A program made the translations under genes and the position numbers. Positions 44,964 through 55,633 of a stretch of 64,000 bases of DNA are shown piece after piece (within the stretch, counting starts at the first letter, position 1; each line of letters starts with the position of its first letter). Source of the stretch: Alcanivorax sp. DP30 (GTDB lineage Bacteria > Pseudomonadota > Gammaproteobacteria > Pseudomonadales > Alcanivoracaceae); assembly GCF_009882945.1 (NCBI RefSeq), contig NZ_WTUY01000004.1, positions 396,858-460,857 on the forward strand, written 5' to 3'. Below the pieces are notes generated by a model. The model was not told the origin of the DNA. It searched no databases and saw only the letters and a program-made list of their open reading frames with translations.

Positions 44964-47900
44964 TCACCGAAACTTCGTCTTCGCCAGATCCATAAACCGC
45001 TCCTGCACCACATTTACTATCGCCTTGTCACCAAAACTGCAGTCCAGGATCGCCCGCTTGATGGCTTTCTTCATGCGTTTGATCTCTTCGCCTTTCTTGA
45101 AGAAATCCACGATCTGGGTGGCTTCGTCGAACATCTCCACCAGCGCCTGGGTGGTGGTCTTGATCTCATCCTCGACGCTTTCGCTCACCACCTCGTCTCC
45201 ACTGTGCCGAGCCACTTCGGCCATGAGGATGTTATAGAAGGCCAACTCAGTCTCGGTCAGCCCCAAGTCTTCGGCGGCCTGTTTGTGGTCGCTTTCCAGG
45301 GAGCCAACCATATCCAGCAACAGCTCCAGCTGCTGCTCCCACTTGCCGTTGGTCTTCTCGATGATGTCACGCAGGCGCAGGCTCAGGGACTTGTAGTATT
45401 CCGGGTCATCATCCAGCTTCACGGTGATGTGATGCTTGATGGCGCTCTCGATCTCGGAAGCACGGGATTCCGGGGATTTGATCTGCTCAACGGATTCGCG
45501 GAAGTTGGCGGCCATCAAGTCCACCGGCGGGATCTTCGGATCAACGCCGGTGCTGATGATGTGCTCATCCACCAGTTGCCGTACCTTCTCGCCGGCATCG
45601 GCGATATTCAGGCCCGGGTCGCGGTAGCGGTTGCGGGCGGCGTTCTGCACCTTGCCCCACAGCTTCAGGTCAGGAATAAACGGCTTGGCCGCCGGGTCGG
45701 GCAGCACCACGTCCATCTGCCGGGCGAAGCGCTTGTAAGCCAGCTCGAACTGTTGGCGGATGTCTTCGTCCTTGAGGAACAGGACATAGTCATCAACATC
45801 CGAGCCTTTCAAACCACTGAACACCTGCGCCACCCGCGTATGGGTCGCCTTCAGCTTGGGGATCTCGTCCTTGAGGGTGACATAGGTGCCTTCCACGTCA
45901 TCACTGCTGAACTGCTCCAGCGCCTCGGTGAGGCAATCAGAGAGGCCGTAGTAATCCACCACAAAGCCCGCCTGCTTCCCCTTGTAGGTTCTGTTCACCC
46001 GCGCAATGGCCTGCATCAGGGTGTGATCCTTCAGGCTGCGGTCAATGTACATCACCTGGGCAATGGGGGCATCGAAGCCGGTGAGCAGCATGTCCTTCAC
46101 GATCAGGAAGGCCAGCGGGTTCTCGTTCAGGGGCTTCTTGAAGGCCTCAATGGCCTGCTTCTGTTGGGTCTTGTCGGTGTACTGGGCGATATAGCCCGGA
46201 TCATTGTGGCTGCCACTGATAATCACCTCAGACAGTGGCGCGCCCAGCTCATCCAGGGTCTTCTTGTACACCGTAGCCGCATGGCGACTGCCCACCACGA
46301 TCATGGCCTTGAAGCCGTTGGGTTGGATATGCTCCCGGTAGTGCTTGAGCAGATCCAGGCACACCCAGCGAATCCGCGCCGGGGCTTCGCGCACCGCCCG
46401 CTCTACCCCGTACTTCTTCTTGATCTCGCGCTTCTCGTCGTCGCTCTTGTCCTTGAAGTACTCGTCGAACAACTTGTCCAGGGATTCGCCCACCACCTGA
46501 GTCTGGGCCTGTCGGCCTTCGTAGATGATGCGCACCGTGGCGCCGTCTTCCACCGCCTCATTGATCTTGTACTGGTCAATGTAGCCGCCAAAAGCCTGAT
46601 CCATCTTCTGGGTCTTCAGCAGCGGGGTGCCGGTGAAGCCGATCTTGGGGGCATTGGGCAGGGCCGCGTTGATGGTGGCGGCCAGGCCGCCGAACTGGGT
46701 GCGATGGGCCTCGTCAGCCAGCACGATGATCTTGTCGCTGGGGTTCAGGTCAGTAAAGTCGCCTTCCGCCTCCGCATCCTGAAACTTTTGCACCATGGCA
46801 GTGACAATGTCAGAGGCATCCTTGGTCAAAAGCTCCTTCAGCTTGGCCACCGAACTGGCGTTGTAGATGGTTTCGTTCTGGGCATCGCGGAAGGTGGCGG
46901 AGAGCTGGCTGTCCAGCTGGGTACGGTCGGTGACAAACACCAGCTTGTACTTCTGCAGTTCCGGGTCGCGGCGCATCTTCACCGCCAGCATGACCATGGT
47001 CAGCGACTTGCCCGAGCCCTGGGTGTGCCACACCACCCCGGATTTTTCCTTGCGGGTGGTGCCGTGCTTGAGGCGCTCAATCACCTTGTTCACCGCCCGG
47101 TACTGCTGGTAACGGGCCACCTTCTTGATCAGGCGACCTTCCACTGGTTCGAACAGGATGAAATTGCGAATCAGATCCAGGAAGGTGTCGTGGCTGAACA
47201 TGCCCATGAGCAGGCGCTGCTGGGCGGTGATATCGCCCTGACTGGCTTCGCCTGCGCCGTTCCCTGCCGCCATGGCTTTCGCCTGTTCCAGATACGCCGT
47301 GGACGGCACATCTTCAACCTTGCTGGCGGCATTCCCGTCCGTCGCTACGCTCCCTGCCTCCAGCTTCGCCAGCAACCCACGGATATCCGCATCGGTATAG
47401 GGGTAAGCATCCTTCCAGTCACCGTAATGCTGGGCCATGGAACTGATGGTGCCGACCCGGGCCTGATCCCGGCAGGTGGACACCATCAACTGGTTATACC
47501 AGAACAGCTTCTGCGCCCCTTCGTCATCTTCCGGGCGGCGCAGGTTGGCGTAGCGGCGTAGCTGGTTGATGCCCTCGCCAATGGCATCGGCCACATAGGG
47601 GGATTTGCACTCGATCACCGCCAGCGGCAGGCCATTCACGAAACAGACAATGTCGGGAATGATGTTCTGGGTCGCGCCTTCTACCTTGAACTGGCTGGTG
47701 CAGAGAAAGTCGTTATTGGCCGGGTTGTCGAAATCCACCACGGTGACGGTCTGGCCCTTGCGGCCCGCGCCCAGATCCTGCTCCACCGAAAGCGCGTGAT
47801 CGCCAGTGCAGCAGAGCATTTCCCACAGGGCCTGATTGTATTCAATCAGGCCAGCGAAATTGGGGTGGGTAAACTCCCGTAGCACCTTGCGCAGGTTTTC

Positions 47901-48092
47901 CTCGCTGATCCACGGGTTCAAGCGGCGCAGGGCGGCTTCCAGCCGTTTTACCAGCACCACATCGCGGTAATAGCTGCGCTCATCCCCCGACTGCCCCGGT
48001 GCCAACTCGGCACCGGGCACAAAGGCCCAGCCTTGCTGCTTTAGCTGCGCAATAGCAGGAATTTCGACTTTTTCGGCTTCGTCCTGAAACAT
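44964..48092 (-). CDS. hsdR: Type I restriction enzyme R subunit HsdR
   Basis: 1042 residues. The N-terminal nuclease region has NIIPDIVCFVNGLPLAVIEC-K (PD...ExK type active site). The SF2 motor contains Walker A WHTQGSGKSLTMVMLA, DEAH box DEAHRTQFG, motif III GFTGTPLL and motif VI MQAIARVNRTYKGK. It translocates and cuts unmodified DNA with HsdM and HsdS. The C-terminal ~250 residues are the helical subunit-interaction part. It follows hsdS by 18 bp on the minus strand. The frame is intact. Confidence 0.95.
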   Translation of the reverse strand: MFQDEAEKVEIPAIAQLKQQGWAFVPGAELAPGQSGDERSYYRDVVLVKRLEAALRRLNPWISEENLRKVLREFTHPNFAGLIEYNQALWEMLCCTGDHALSVEQDLGAGRKGQTVTVVDFDNPANNDFLCTSQFKVEGATQNIIPDIVCFVNGLPLAVIECKSPYVADAIGEGINQLRRYANLRRPEDDEGAQKLFWYNQLMVSTCRDQARVGTISSMAQHYGDWKDAYPYTDADIRGLLAKLEAGSVATDGNAASKVEDVPSTAYLEQAKAMAAGNGAGEASQGDITAQQRLLMGMFSHDTFLDLIRNFILFEPVEGRLIKKVARYQQYRAVNKVIERLKHGTTRKEKSGVVWHTQGSGKSLTMVMLAVKMRRDPELQKYKLVFVTDRTQLDSQLSATFRDAQNETIYNASSVAKLKELLTKDASDIVTAMVQKFQDAEAEGDFTDLNPSDKIIVLADEAHRTQFGGLAATINAALPNAPKIGFTGTPLLKTQKMDQAFGGYIDQYKINEAVEDGATVRIIYEGRQAQTQVVGESLDKLFDEYFKDKSDDEKREIKKKYGVERAVREAPARIRWVCLDLLKHYREHIQPNGFKAMIVVGSRHAATVYKKTLDELGAPLSEVIISGSHNDPGYIAQYTDKTQQKQAIEAFKKPLNENPLAFLIVKDMLLTGFDAPIAQVMYIDRSLKDHTLMQAIARVNRTYKGKQAGFVVDYYGLSDCLTEALEQFSSDDVEGTYVTLKDEIPKLKATHTRVAQVFSGLKGSDVDDYVLFLKDEDIRQQFELAYKRFARQMDVVLPDPAAKPFIPDLKLWGKVQNAARNRYRDPGLNIADAGEKVRQLVDEHIISTGVDPKIPPVDLMAANFRESVEQIKSPESRASEIESAIKHHITVKLDDDPEYYKSLSLRLRDIIEKTNGKWEQQLELLLDMVGSLESDHKQAAEDLGLTETELAFYNILMAEVARHSGDEVVSESVEDEIKTTTQALVEMFDEATQIVDFFKKGEEIKRMKKAIKRAILDCSFGDKAIVNVVQERFMDLAKTKFR

Positions 48093-48110
48093 AACGGGCA
48101 GTCACGCCGA

Positions 48111-49335
48111 TCAGGCGACTGCGTTCTCCTTGTTATCGACGTTGACTCTGACCTTGCCGGTGAGCAGGTCTTGCATTAGGGCCTTCTTAAGTGCCTCACG
48201 GCCTGAAAGCTGAGCATTTTTCTTGGCAATATCATCATCTATAGCTCTTAAAATACTCGCGATACGCCGCTGCTCCTCTACAGGAGGAATTGCAAAACCA
48301 ATGAACTTAAAATGCTCGAAATATAGTCTGAGCCTGTCACTGGTAAGTCCTTGTGAATACCGTCTAAGCATCTGTATTGCTGAAGGCATTTTCAGCATGT
48401 AACCAAGAAAATCAGAATCAATATCCTTAGAGGGGTAGCAAACCACATAGGCTGGACTGACCAGACAATCCGTGGGCGCAATACCTGAAGCACCTTGCCA
48501 CATCCGCATCATGTTATAGGCTAGATCACCTTTTCGAACCAAACGGTTGTCACTAGACTCCAGCTCAGAAGCAACACGCCTTTCCACTGTACTTCTAGGA
48601 ACCATTCCCCCATCCATAAGAACGGAATAGATTGGCAGACCATCCTCACCCTTCTGCTTTCGCTCCGATAAAAGCTCACCTATTCGGAGCACCCTCCACC
48701 CCTCCGGAATCCGCCCCACCGGCGAATCCTTGAACGCGGCATGCCCAATGCCTTTGGCCAACAGCTCCTGCATCATGCCGGTTTTCAGGTCTTTCAGCTT
48801 GTCGATCTGTGCGCGTGTTTTTTCGATCACGTCATCGACGGAGGACAGGATGGCTGCGATTTTTTGTTGTTCGGGGAAAGGGGGAACCAGCGCAGGAATA
48901 TCTTTCATTTGCGACTGATTAACAGATGGCAGTGCGCCACCTTGAACAATTTCCCCTAAGTCAACATCCTGAAGAACGTAATACAGAAAGTTATCGTCAT
49001 CAGAATTCGGAATGGCTGCCATCATATTGTTATCAATAGCTGTTTGCCGCGTGAGTATTCTCCTCCGATTAAGCAGTAGGGCCGCTCCAACTTTGGCAAA
49101 AACCACTGACTTCGATGGAAAAAGTTTAACCTTGGCTTCTGAGCGAATTTCTTCATTTATCCAGTTTGATGCCTTGATTATAAAACGCTCATTCCCTTCC
49201 AAATTCATGTCACTTACTTTTATGAAAGGATATTGCCCGCTCCTAACTCCTTGATACTTATCTTTAAAGGCGTTCCCACCAGAAAACGTACATAAATCAC
49301 CCAAACTAACGGCACTCCAACCTTCCGGAACTGTA

Positions 49336-49343
<8 letters not shown>
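48111..49343 (-). CDS. hsdS: Type I restriction specificity subunit HsdS
   Basis: 410 residues. Two target-recognition domains (about residues 1-150 and 200-360) are each followed by a conserved helical repeat: [20 protein letters not shown] and [20 protein letters not shown], then DIAKK-type coiled coil. The TRD DNA is visibly AT-richer than its neighbours, as expected for exchanged recognition domains. The ATG overlaps the hsdM stop by 8 nt. Recognition sequence cannot be predicted. Confidence 0.94.
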
Positions 49344-51081
<1,738 letters not shown>

Positions 51082-51141
51082 TAAGGCTTCTCGGTATGAT
51101 CAGGTTCGCCCGCTGGGCAGTTTGGTGGCCAGCGTGGCCGG

Positions 51142-52053
51142 TTATTCTTCGTTGAAGTAGTCGCTGTCGATCTGCTTCACGGCGTAGGTTTCCTTGATCC
51201 CCACACCCAGGTTGTACTGTATCATCAGTTTGGCCAGTTCCTGGCCGTCGATGAGTACGATCTTCTTTTCGATCAGGCCCACATACTCGCGGGCATCAGC
51301 GCTGAATTTGGAGGTGGTGATAAACACCCCCTTGCGGGCCCGCTGCATGTCCAGCGCCCCGGCAAAAGCCTGTACCTCCGGACGACCCACGCCTTTTTCG
51401 GTATAGCGCTTGGCCTGCAGGTAGATCACGTCCAGACCCAGCGGGTCTTCCTTGATGATGCCGTCGATACCGCCATCGCTGGTGTAGCGGGTGGCTTGCC
51501 CGGCATCTTCCCGGGAGCCCCCGTAGCCCATGGCCAGCATCAGATCCACCACCAGTTTCTCGAAGAAGCCTGGGGTGGCGGCGGTAATGGTGTCCAGCAG
51601 CTCATCGGCCAGGGAATCCATGAGCGAGGCATGGGCCTGCTGCAGCTGTTCATCCGGTGTCTCGTTACTGGTCTCGGCCTCGGGCTGCTCGGTCTTGTCT
51701 TCGCTGGGGGTATGGGTGTGGAAATCCACGAACTCCTGATACTTCTTCAGGTAGCGCACGGTAATCCGCTCCGGGCACTCCTCCATGGCCTGCCGGCCCC
51801 GCTCGGTGATCTGAATCAGCCCCTTGCCCGGACTGGTGAGCAACCCGGCCTTCTTCATGTACGTGCGCGCCCAACCCACCCGGTTCTTTATATAGGTCTG
51901 CTTGCCGGAGGGAAGGCGCTGAGCGCGCTCATCCTCGGAGAGCTGAAAGTGCTGACACACGTCTTCCAGCACATCGGCCATGAGCTTCGGGCTGCCATCG
52001 TTGATGGAGACAAGCATGGGGCGCATGACGGATTGGAAATCGGGTACTGGCAC
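51142..52053 (-). CDS. mrr: Mrr-like restriction endonuclease
   Basis: 303 residues from GTG 52053, with GAGGAA 8 nt upstream. The N-terminal winged-helix Mrr_N part (YIKNRVGWARTYMKKAGLLT) and a C-terminal Mrr_cat nuclease (AMGYGGSREDAG; SDGGIDGIIKEDPLGLDVIY; LQAKRYTEKGVGRPEVQAFA) are both present, giving the G-G-I-D-G and QAKR catalytic elements. Mrr-type enzymes cut methylated DNA. It is upstream of hsdM in the same direction with about 60 bp between. Whether it is co-transcribed is unclear. Confidence 0.88.
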   Translation of the reverse strand: MPVPDFQSVMRPMLVSINDGSPKLMADVLEDVCQHFQLSEDERAQRLPSGKQTYIKNRVGWARTYMKKAGLLTSPGKGLIQITERGRQAMEECPERITVRYLKKYQEFVDFHTHTPSEDKTEQPEAETSNETPDEQLQQAHASLMDSLADELLDTITAATPGFFEKLVVDLMLAMGYGGSREDAGQATRYTSDGGIDGIIKEDPLGLDVIYLQAKRYTEKGVGRPEVQAFAGALDMQRARKGVFITTSKFSADAREYVGLIEKKIVLIDGQELAKLMIQYNLGVGIKETYAVKQIDSDYFNEE

Positions 52054-52074
52054 GAGCTGTTCCTCTTGATTTAT

Positions 52075-52306
52075 TTATTTCCAGAAATCGTTTCGGCTCA
52101 AATACTTTTTGGCCTGATTGATCAGCTGGGTAATGGCGGCCTGTTCATCCGGGGTGAGGCTGAACCAGTCTTCGGCGTGGCGGCGGGGGATGATCAGGAG
52201 GTGACCGGGTATTTCTCTTCGCGGACATAGGCCAGGGCGTTATGCAGCTCGATACCCCCGCCAGTGCGGCAGGCTCTGCACAAAATGGACAATCCGGCAT
52301 CCCCAT
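52075..52306 (-). pseudogene. Decayed HIT-family gene remnant at the island edge
   Basis: Read leftward, three frames give HIT-like pieces in order: MPDCPFCAEP near 52300, then IELHNALAYVREEKYPVT, then PGHLLIIPRRHAEDWFSLTP and ITQLINQAKKYL, ending at TAA 52075-52077. At least two frameshifts separate them. The part that should carry the HxHxH triad is missing: the sequence stops and the mrr gene begins about 20 bp further. A healthy HIT gene would be about 110-140 residues. Confidence 0.75.
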
Positions 52307-52485
52307 CCCCTTTTTCTGCCTTGGCATTCCGTGCCTGAAGGCTGTTCATTATTGTGTGTGAACCTTATCACAAGCCCCCCGGCCTGCCAGCCATATCTGA
52401 CTTGATCTTCTTATATGGCTTACAGCCATTGTCTACGCACTCGCATGACAATCAGTTTTAGCCCTCCCCCCAAACTGTGACCGCC

Positions 52486-52542
52486 TCGTTAGCGAGTCTT
52501 TACTCACCGCTTTACGGTGGCGGAAGGCAATACCGCATGCCA
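52486..52542 (+). promoter_or_regulatory. Structured 5' leader upstream of the lipoprotein gene
   Basis: Three small hairpins precede the gene: CTCG-TTAG-CGAG at 52486-52497, CACCG-CTTTA-CGGTG at 52505-52519 and GGCA...TGCC near 52527-52542. No known riboswitch core was recognised. Confidence 0.35.
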
Positions 52543-52562
52543 AGGAAACCCACGGGGGCAAC

Positions 52563-52748
52563 ATGAAACGATCTCAACGCAAACGCGCCGGTTTGGCCGG
52601 TGCTCTGTGTGCCTGTCTGTTGTTATTGAGTGGCTGCGGCGGTTCATCCGGCTCGGATTCGCCGCCGCCAGCCAGCGCACCCACACCCGACAACAGCACC
52701 GGTGCGGAATGGAACACCAGCAACTGGAATGAGGGGGAATGGCAATGA
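52563..52748 (+). CDS. Small lipoprotein
   Basis: 61 residues. Lipobox LLLLSGC with Cys at residue 25 following a basic N-terminus (MKRSQRKRAG); mature part of ~37 residues is Ser/Pro/Asn rich (GGSSGSDSPPPASAPTPDNS) and ends in EGEWQ. The stop overlaps the start of the next gene (ATGA), so the two are coupled. No homologue family recognised; it could be a short envelope-anchored partner of the secreted protein. Confidence 0.65.
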   Translation: MKRSQRKRAGLAGALCACLLLLSGCGGSSGSDSPPPASAPTPDNSTGAEWNTSNWNEGEWQ

Positions 52749-53446
52749 AACGGTTACCAATGATACAGGCAGTGAATGGCGTGCTGGCGTTAGCGCTGGC
52801 GGGCTCGGCCGGGGCGACGGAGGTCACCGGGCTGACCACCTTTGTGCCTAACACACCGGCCAAGGCGGAAGAAGTGAACGGCAACTTCACTGCGGTGAAG
52901 TCGGCGGTGGACGATAACGATCAGCGCATTACCGATCTGGAAGCGAAGCTGCCGGATGGCGCGGTGTCGTTGTCGGCGTATGCTTTTTCGGAGTGGCGGG
53001 CCAATACCAACCCCAGCTCGGATTGTCAGATGAACCGCCTTGGGACCTACGCGTATTTTGATCTTTTCTGGGCGAAGTCGGTTGGCTGCCAGATGTCCGC
53101 GCCGCTTCATTTACCTCAAGGGGCAACCGTCAGTGGTCTGTCCTGCCTGGTAAATGACAACATCTACGGCACCACCGAGGACACCTTCTTTTCCAATGTA
53201 TCCTTGCGACGCCTGGACCTGAGCACGGCGAATCTGGATGTGATTTACCGTATTTCTCAGAACTCTATTAACGTAGGCCTGCAGACCATCACAGGCGCGC
53301 CAAACACACCGGAGCCGAATGATCTGATCATCGACAATACCCAGTTTGCCTATACGTTGATGGTCAGTTCCGATTATGCGTCTGACGTGGATGCGGGTGA
53401 TGTTCTGAAACTGCATGGCTGCAAGGTGGAGTACAGCTTGCCGTAA
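52745..53446 (+). CDS. Secreted protein of unknown function
   Basis: 233 residues from ATG 52745; an ATG two codons before lies too close to GAGGGGG, so 52745 is preferred. Signal peptide MKRLPMIQAVNGVLALALAGSAGA, then TPAKAEEVNGNFTAVKSAVD with a short helix (DDNDQRITDLEAKL), a phrase common in secreted proteins of marine bacteria, and a beta-rich C-terminal part with Cys residues (NPSSDCQMNRLG; VGCQMSAPLH; SGLSCLVND; LHGCKVEYSLP). Function unknown. Coupled to the preceding lipoprotein gene. Confidence 0.6.
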   Translation: MKRLPMIQAVNGVLALALAGSAGATEVTGLTTFVPNTPAKAEEVNGNFTAVKSAVDDNDQRITDLEAKLPDGAVSLSAYAFSEWRANTNPSSDCQMNRLGTYAYFDLFWAKSVGCQMSAPLHLPQGATVSGLSCLVNDNIYGTTEDTFFSNVSLRRLDLSTANLDVIYRISQNSINVGLQTITGAPNTPEPNDLIIDNTQFAYTLMVSSDYASDVDAGDVLKLHGCKVEYSLP

Positions 53447-53670
53447 CTGTTTCAGTGCAGGGGACTGAGTTTGCACCTTTTACCGAAAGATATTCCCCTC
53501 GCTGAGGCTCGGGTTCGCAGCTCACCAAGCGAAGCGCAGGAACGTCGAAGACGGCCCCGAAGGGGGTGAGCGCAGCGAATAACCGGTGCCTACAGCCATC
53601 GGTAAGGTCTATGTTTGATTCTTGGGTCTGGTGTTTAATGGGGGCTCTTTGACTGGGTCTGAAGAGTGCG
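53447..53670. other. Intergenic stretch, no gene seen
   Basis: Contains no convincing open frame or terminator. Composition is uneven, with GGCCCCGAAGGGGG at about 53552 forming a weak stem. Confidence 0.5.
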
Positions 53671-54168
53671 ATGCGAACTCCTGTGTGGACGGATGAGAAT
53701 CAGGCGGTGCTGAATCGGCGGCGCGCGCTGTTTGGTGGACTGGGCATTGATGTGCGGCTGAACAAGCGCACCCAGGTGGTGAGAGTGCCCTGCCCCTGTT
53801 GCGGTTATCCGACGCTGGAGCGGCGGGATGCCTATGAGATCTGTCATTTGTGTATCTGGGAAGATGATGGTGAAGACGATGCCACTACCCATGACTGGGG
53901 TGGCGGGCCGAACGGGGTGTATTCTTTGACCGATGCACAGGCGAATTATTTGGCGTTCGGGACCATGTATCACCCTGACAACAACACCACCGTGACCGGC
54001 AATGATTCGGCGAAAATTACGGCGCTGAAACAGGAATTGATGGCGCTGTATGAGGCGTTGCCGGGTTTGGCAGAGGGCGAGATGGTGGCGCACTGGAAGG
54101 CGATTCTGGATCAGGAGCGGGGGTTAAGGAAGGCGGAGGAGAAGCGCTGGAAGGATTTGAATCGGTAA
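53671..54168 (+). CDS. CPCC-type cysteine-rich protein
   Basis: 165 residues. The motif VPCPCCGYPTLERRDAYEIC followed by HLCIWEDDGEDD is the CPCC-family signature, probably a zinc-binding knuckle of four Cys. Downstream GGPNGVYSLTDAQANYLAFG is the second conserved block. The C-terminus is charged (ILDQERGLRKAEEKRWKD). Function unknown. It is followed by a cluster of REP elements. Confidence 0.75.
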   Translation: MRTPVWTDENQAVLNRRRALFGGLGIDVRLNKRTQVVRVPCPCCGYPTLERRDAYEICHLCIWEDDGEDDATTHDWGGGPNGVYSLTDAQANYLAFGTMYHPDNNTTVTGNDSAKITALKQELMALYEALPGLAEGEMVAHWKAILDQERGLRKAEEKRWKDLNR

Positions 54169-54203
54169 AAAAATAGTCGCGAGTGGCGAGTTTCGAAAAT
54201 CAA

Positions 54204-54431
54204 AGATCGCCTGCAGGCATACCCTAAAGGGCACAGAGGGCTCCTACGGTTCCATCTGCTGTAGGAGTTCCTCTTGAGGGACGAAGGTTTTTTAATTTCG
54301 AGCCGGAAGGTTCGCCCCTCGAGAGGGGCTCCTACGGGAGACGGCGGATCAGAATTTTCTGTGGGAGCTTGCCTGCACGCGATAGAGCATTGCCAACCGC
54401 ACCATCGTCTGCAGGCAGACTTCCCACAGGG
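54204..54431. repeat. Cluster of REP-like elements
   Basis: Three elements follow one another: a degenerate one to about 54250 (CCTGCAGGC), a pair at 54259-54337 opening with CTGTAGGAGTTCCTCTTGAG and closing with CTCGAGAGGGGCTCCTACGG, and a third at 54360-54429 (TGTGGGAGCTTGCCTGC ... CAGGCAGACTTCCCACAGG). They fill the gap to the DoeB-like gene. Confidence 0.75.
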
Positions 54432-54450
54432 GCAACACCAACCCTTGGCG

Positions 54451-55440
54451 CTAGCGCTTCACCGCCAGCACCGCGAAGGTGTCGCCCACATTGATCAGCG
54501 CCGGGTGGCGGCGGCCGATGAGCATGGCGTCGTAGGGGGCGCGGTATTCTTTTGGCGGTGCGCCGGTGCGATGCAGGTCGTAGATGCGGGCGATGACGTC
54601 GCCTTCCTTGATCCAGTCACCCAACGCCACAATAAATTCCAGAATCCCTTCATGTTCACTGACCCGGTAGGCATCGCCATCGGGAATTTCCAGCGCCTGT
54701 AATGGCAGCGTCTCCACATCACCAGGCAACACCCCTGAGTAACGCAGCACGTTGTCGATACCGCGCTCGGCGATGGCGATAGTCTCCGGGGTGGTGGTGC
54801 CACCGCCGCGCAGTTCAGTGCTGATGAATACCTTGCCCTGCCCCTCCACCGCGCTGTCGAACAGCACATCCCCTTCCAGCTCGGCCATGTACAGGGTGTA
54901 CGGTGCGCCGAAGGCGGCGGCACCGGCCAGGCAGCGCGCTTCGAAATCCTTGTCGGCCATGCGGTGGGTGGCGGCAAAGGGCAGCAGGTCCAGAGTCTTG
55001 CCGCCGGAGTGGATATCCAGCACCACGTCGCTAAGGGGCACCAGATAACGGGTCAGATAGTCCGCCAGCTTTTCAGTGAGTGTGCCCGCCGGGTTACCGG
55101 GGAAGCTGCGGTTCAGGTTGCCGCCATCCAAAGGCGAAGTACGCGAGCCATTAAGCACCGCCGGGTGATTGAGCATGGGAATGATGATCACCCGGCCGCT
55201 GATCTGTTCCGGCGTTAGCCGGTTGGCCAGTTTCAATAATGCGGTAATGCCTTCGTATTCATCACCATGGTTGCCGCCGGTGAGCAGCACCGTCGGCCCC
55301 TCGCCATTGCGCACCACCGTGATCGGGGTCATCACATGACCCCAGGCGGAGCCATCATGGGAGTGGGGCAATTTGAGAAACCCGTGCTGAAGACCGTCTT
55401 CATTGAAATCCACGGTGGCGGAAACAGGACTGTGACGCAT
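54451..55440 (-). CDS. DoeB-like deacylase (succinylglutamate desuccinylase/aspartoacylase family)
   Basis: 329 residues. Zinc carboxypeptidase-like AstE/aspartoacylase fold: GGNHGDEYEG holds the first His and Glu, VVLDIHSGGKTLD the second His; the fold then has a C-terminal beta domain (WIKEGDVIARIYD). The pattern fits DoeB, N-alpha-acetyl-diaminobutyrate deacetylase of ectoine degradation, but no doeA neighbour is present, so the substrate is uncertain. Divergent from the MpaB-like gene, about 190 bp apart. Confidence 0.75.
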   Translation of the reverse strand: MRHSPVSATVDFNEDGLQHGFLKLPHSHDGSAWGHVMTPITVVRNGEGPTVLLTGGNHGDEYEGITALLKLANRLTPEQISGRVIIIPMLNHPAVLNGSRTSPLDGGNLNRSFPGNPAGTLTEKLADYLTRYLVPLSDVVLDIHSGGKTLDLLPFAATHRMADKDFEARCLAGAAAFGAPYTLYMAELEGDVLFDSAVEGQGKVFISTELRGGGTTTPETIAIAERGIDNVLRYSGVLPGDVETLPLQALEIPDGDAYRVSEHEGILEFIVALGDWIKEGDVIARIYDLHRTGAPPKEYRAPYDAMLIGRRHPALINVGDTFAVLAVKR

Positions 55441-55633
55441 ACAGGGAGCACCAACCGAATGAATGTGATTTGCGCCATATTGCGCCTTTCACTGTCTACT
55501 TTCACCGGCTTTCACGGTCACCAACCGCGCGGAAAATGTTTCCATACAGCAGATTGAGACAATAAATTTGATCTGTATCAAAACAAGGCAGAGCTGCGCC
55601 TCTACGCTGCACCCAATACATGGAGGAGAACGC

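Noticed and set aside
45204-47561. A 785-codon open frame opposite hsdR
   Set aside because: It is antisense to a clear HsdR with all motor motifs; GC-rich codons leave the opposite frame open. No start site or family feature supports it.
52486-52562. A cyclic-di-GMP or other riboswitch upstream of the lipoprotein gene
   Set aside because: The conserved core sequences of known classes were not seen; only small hairpins are supported.
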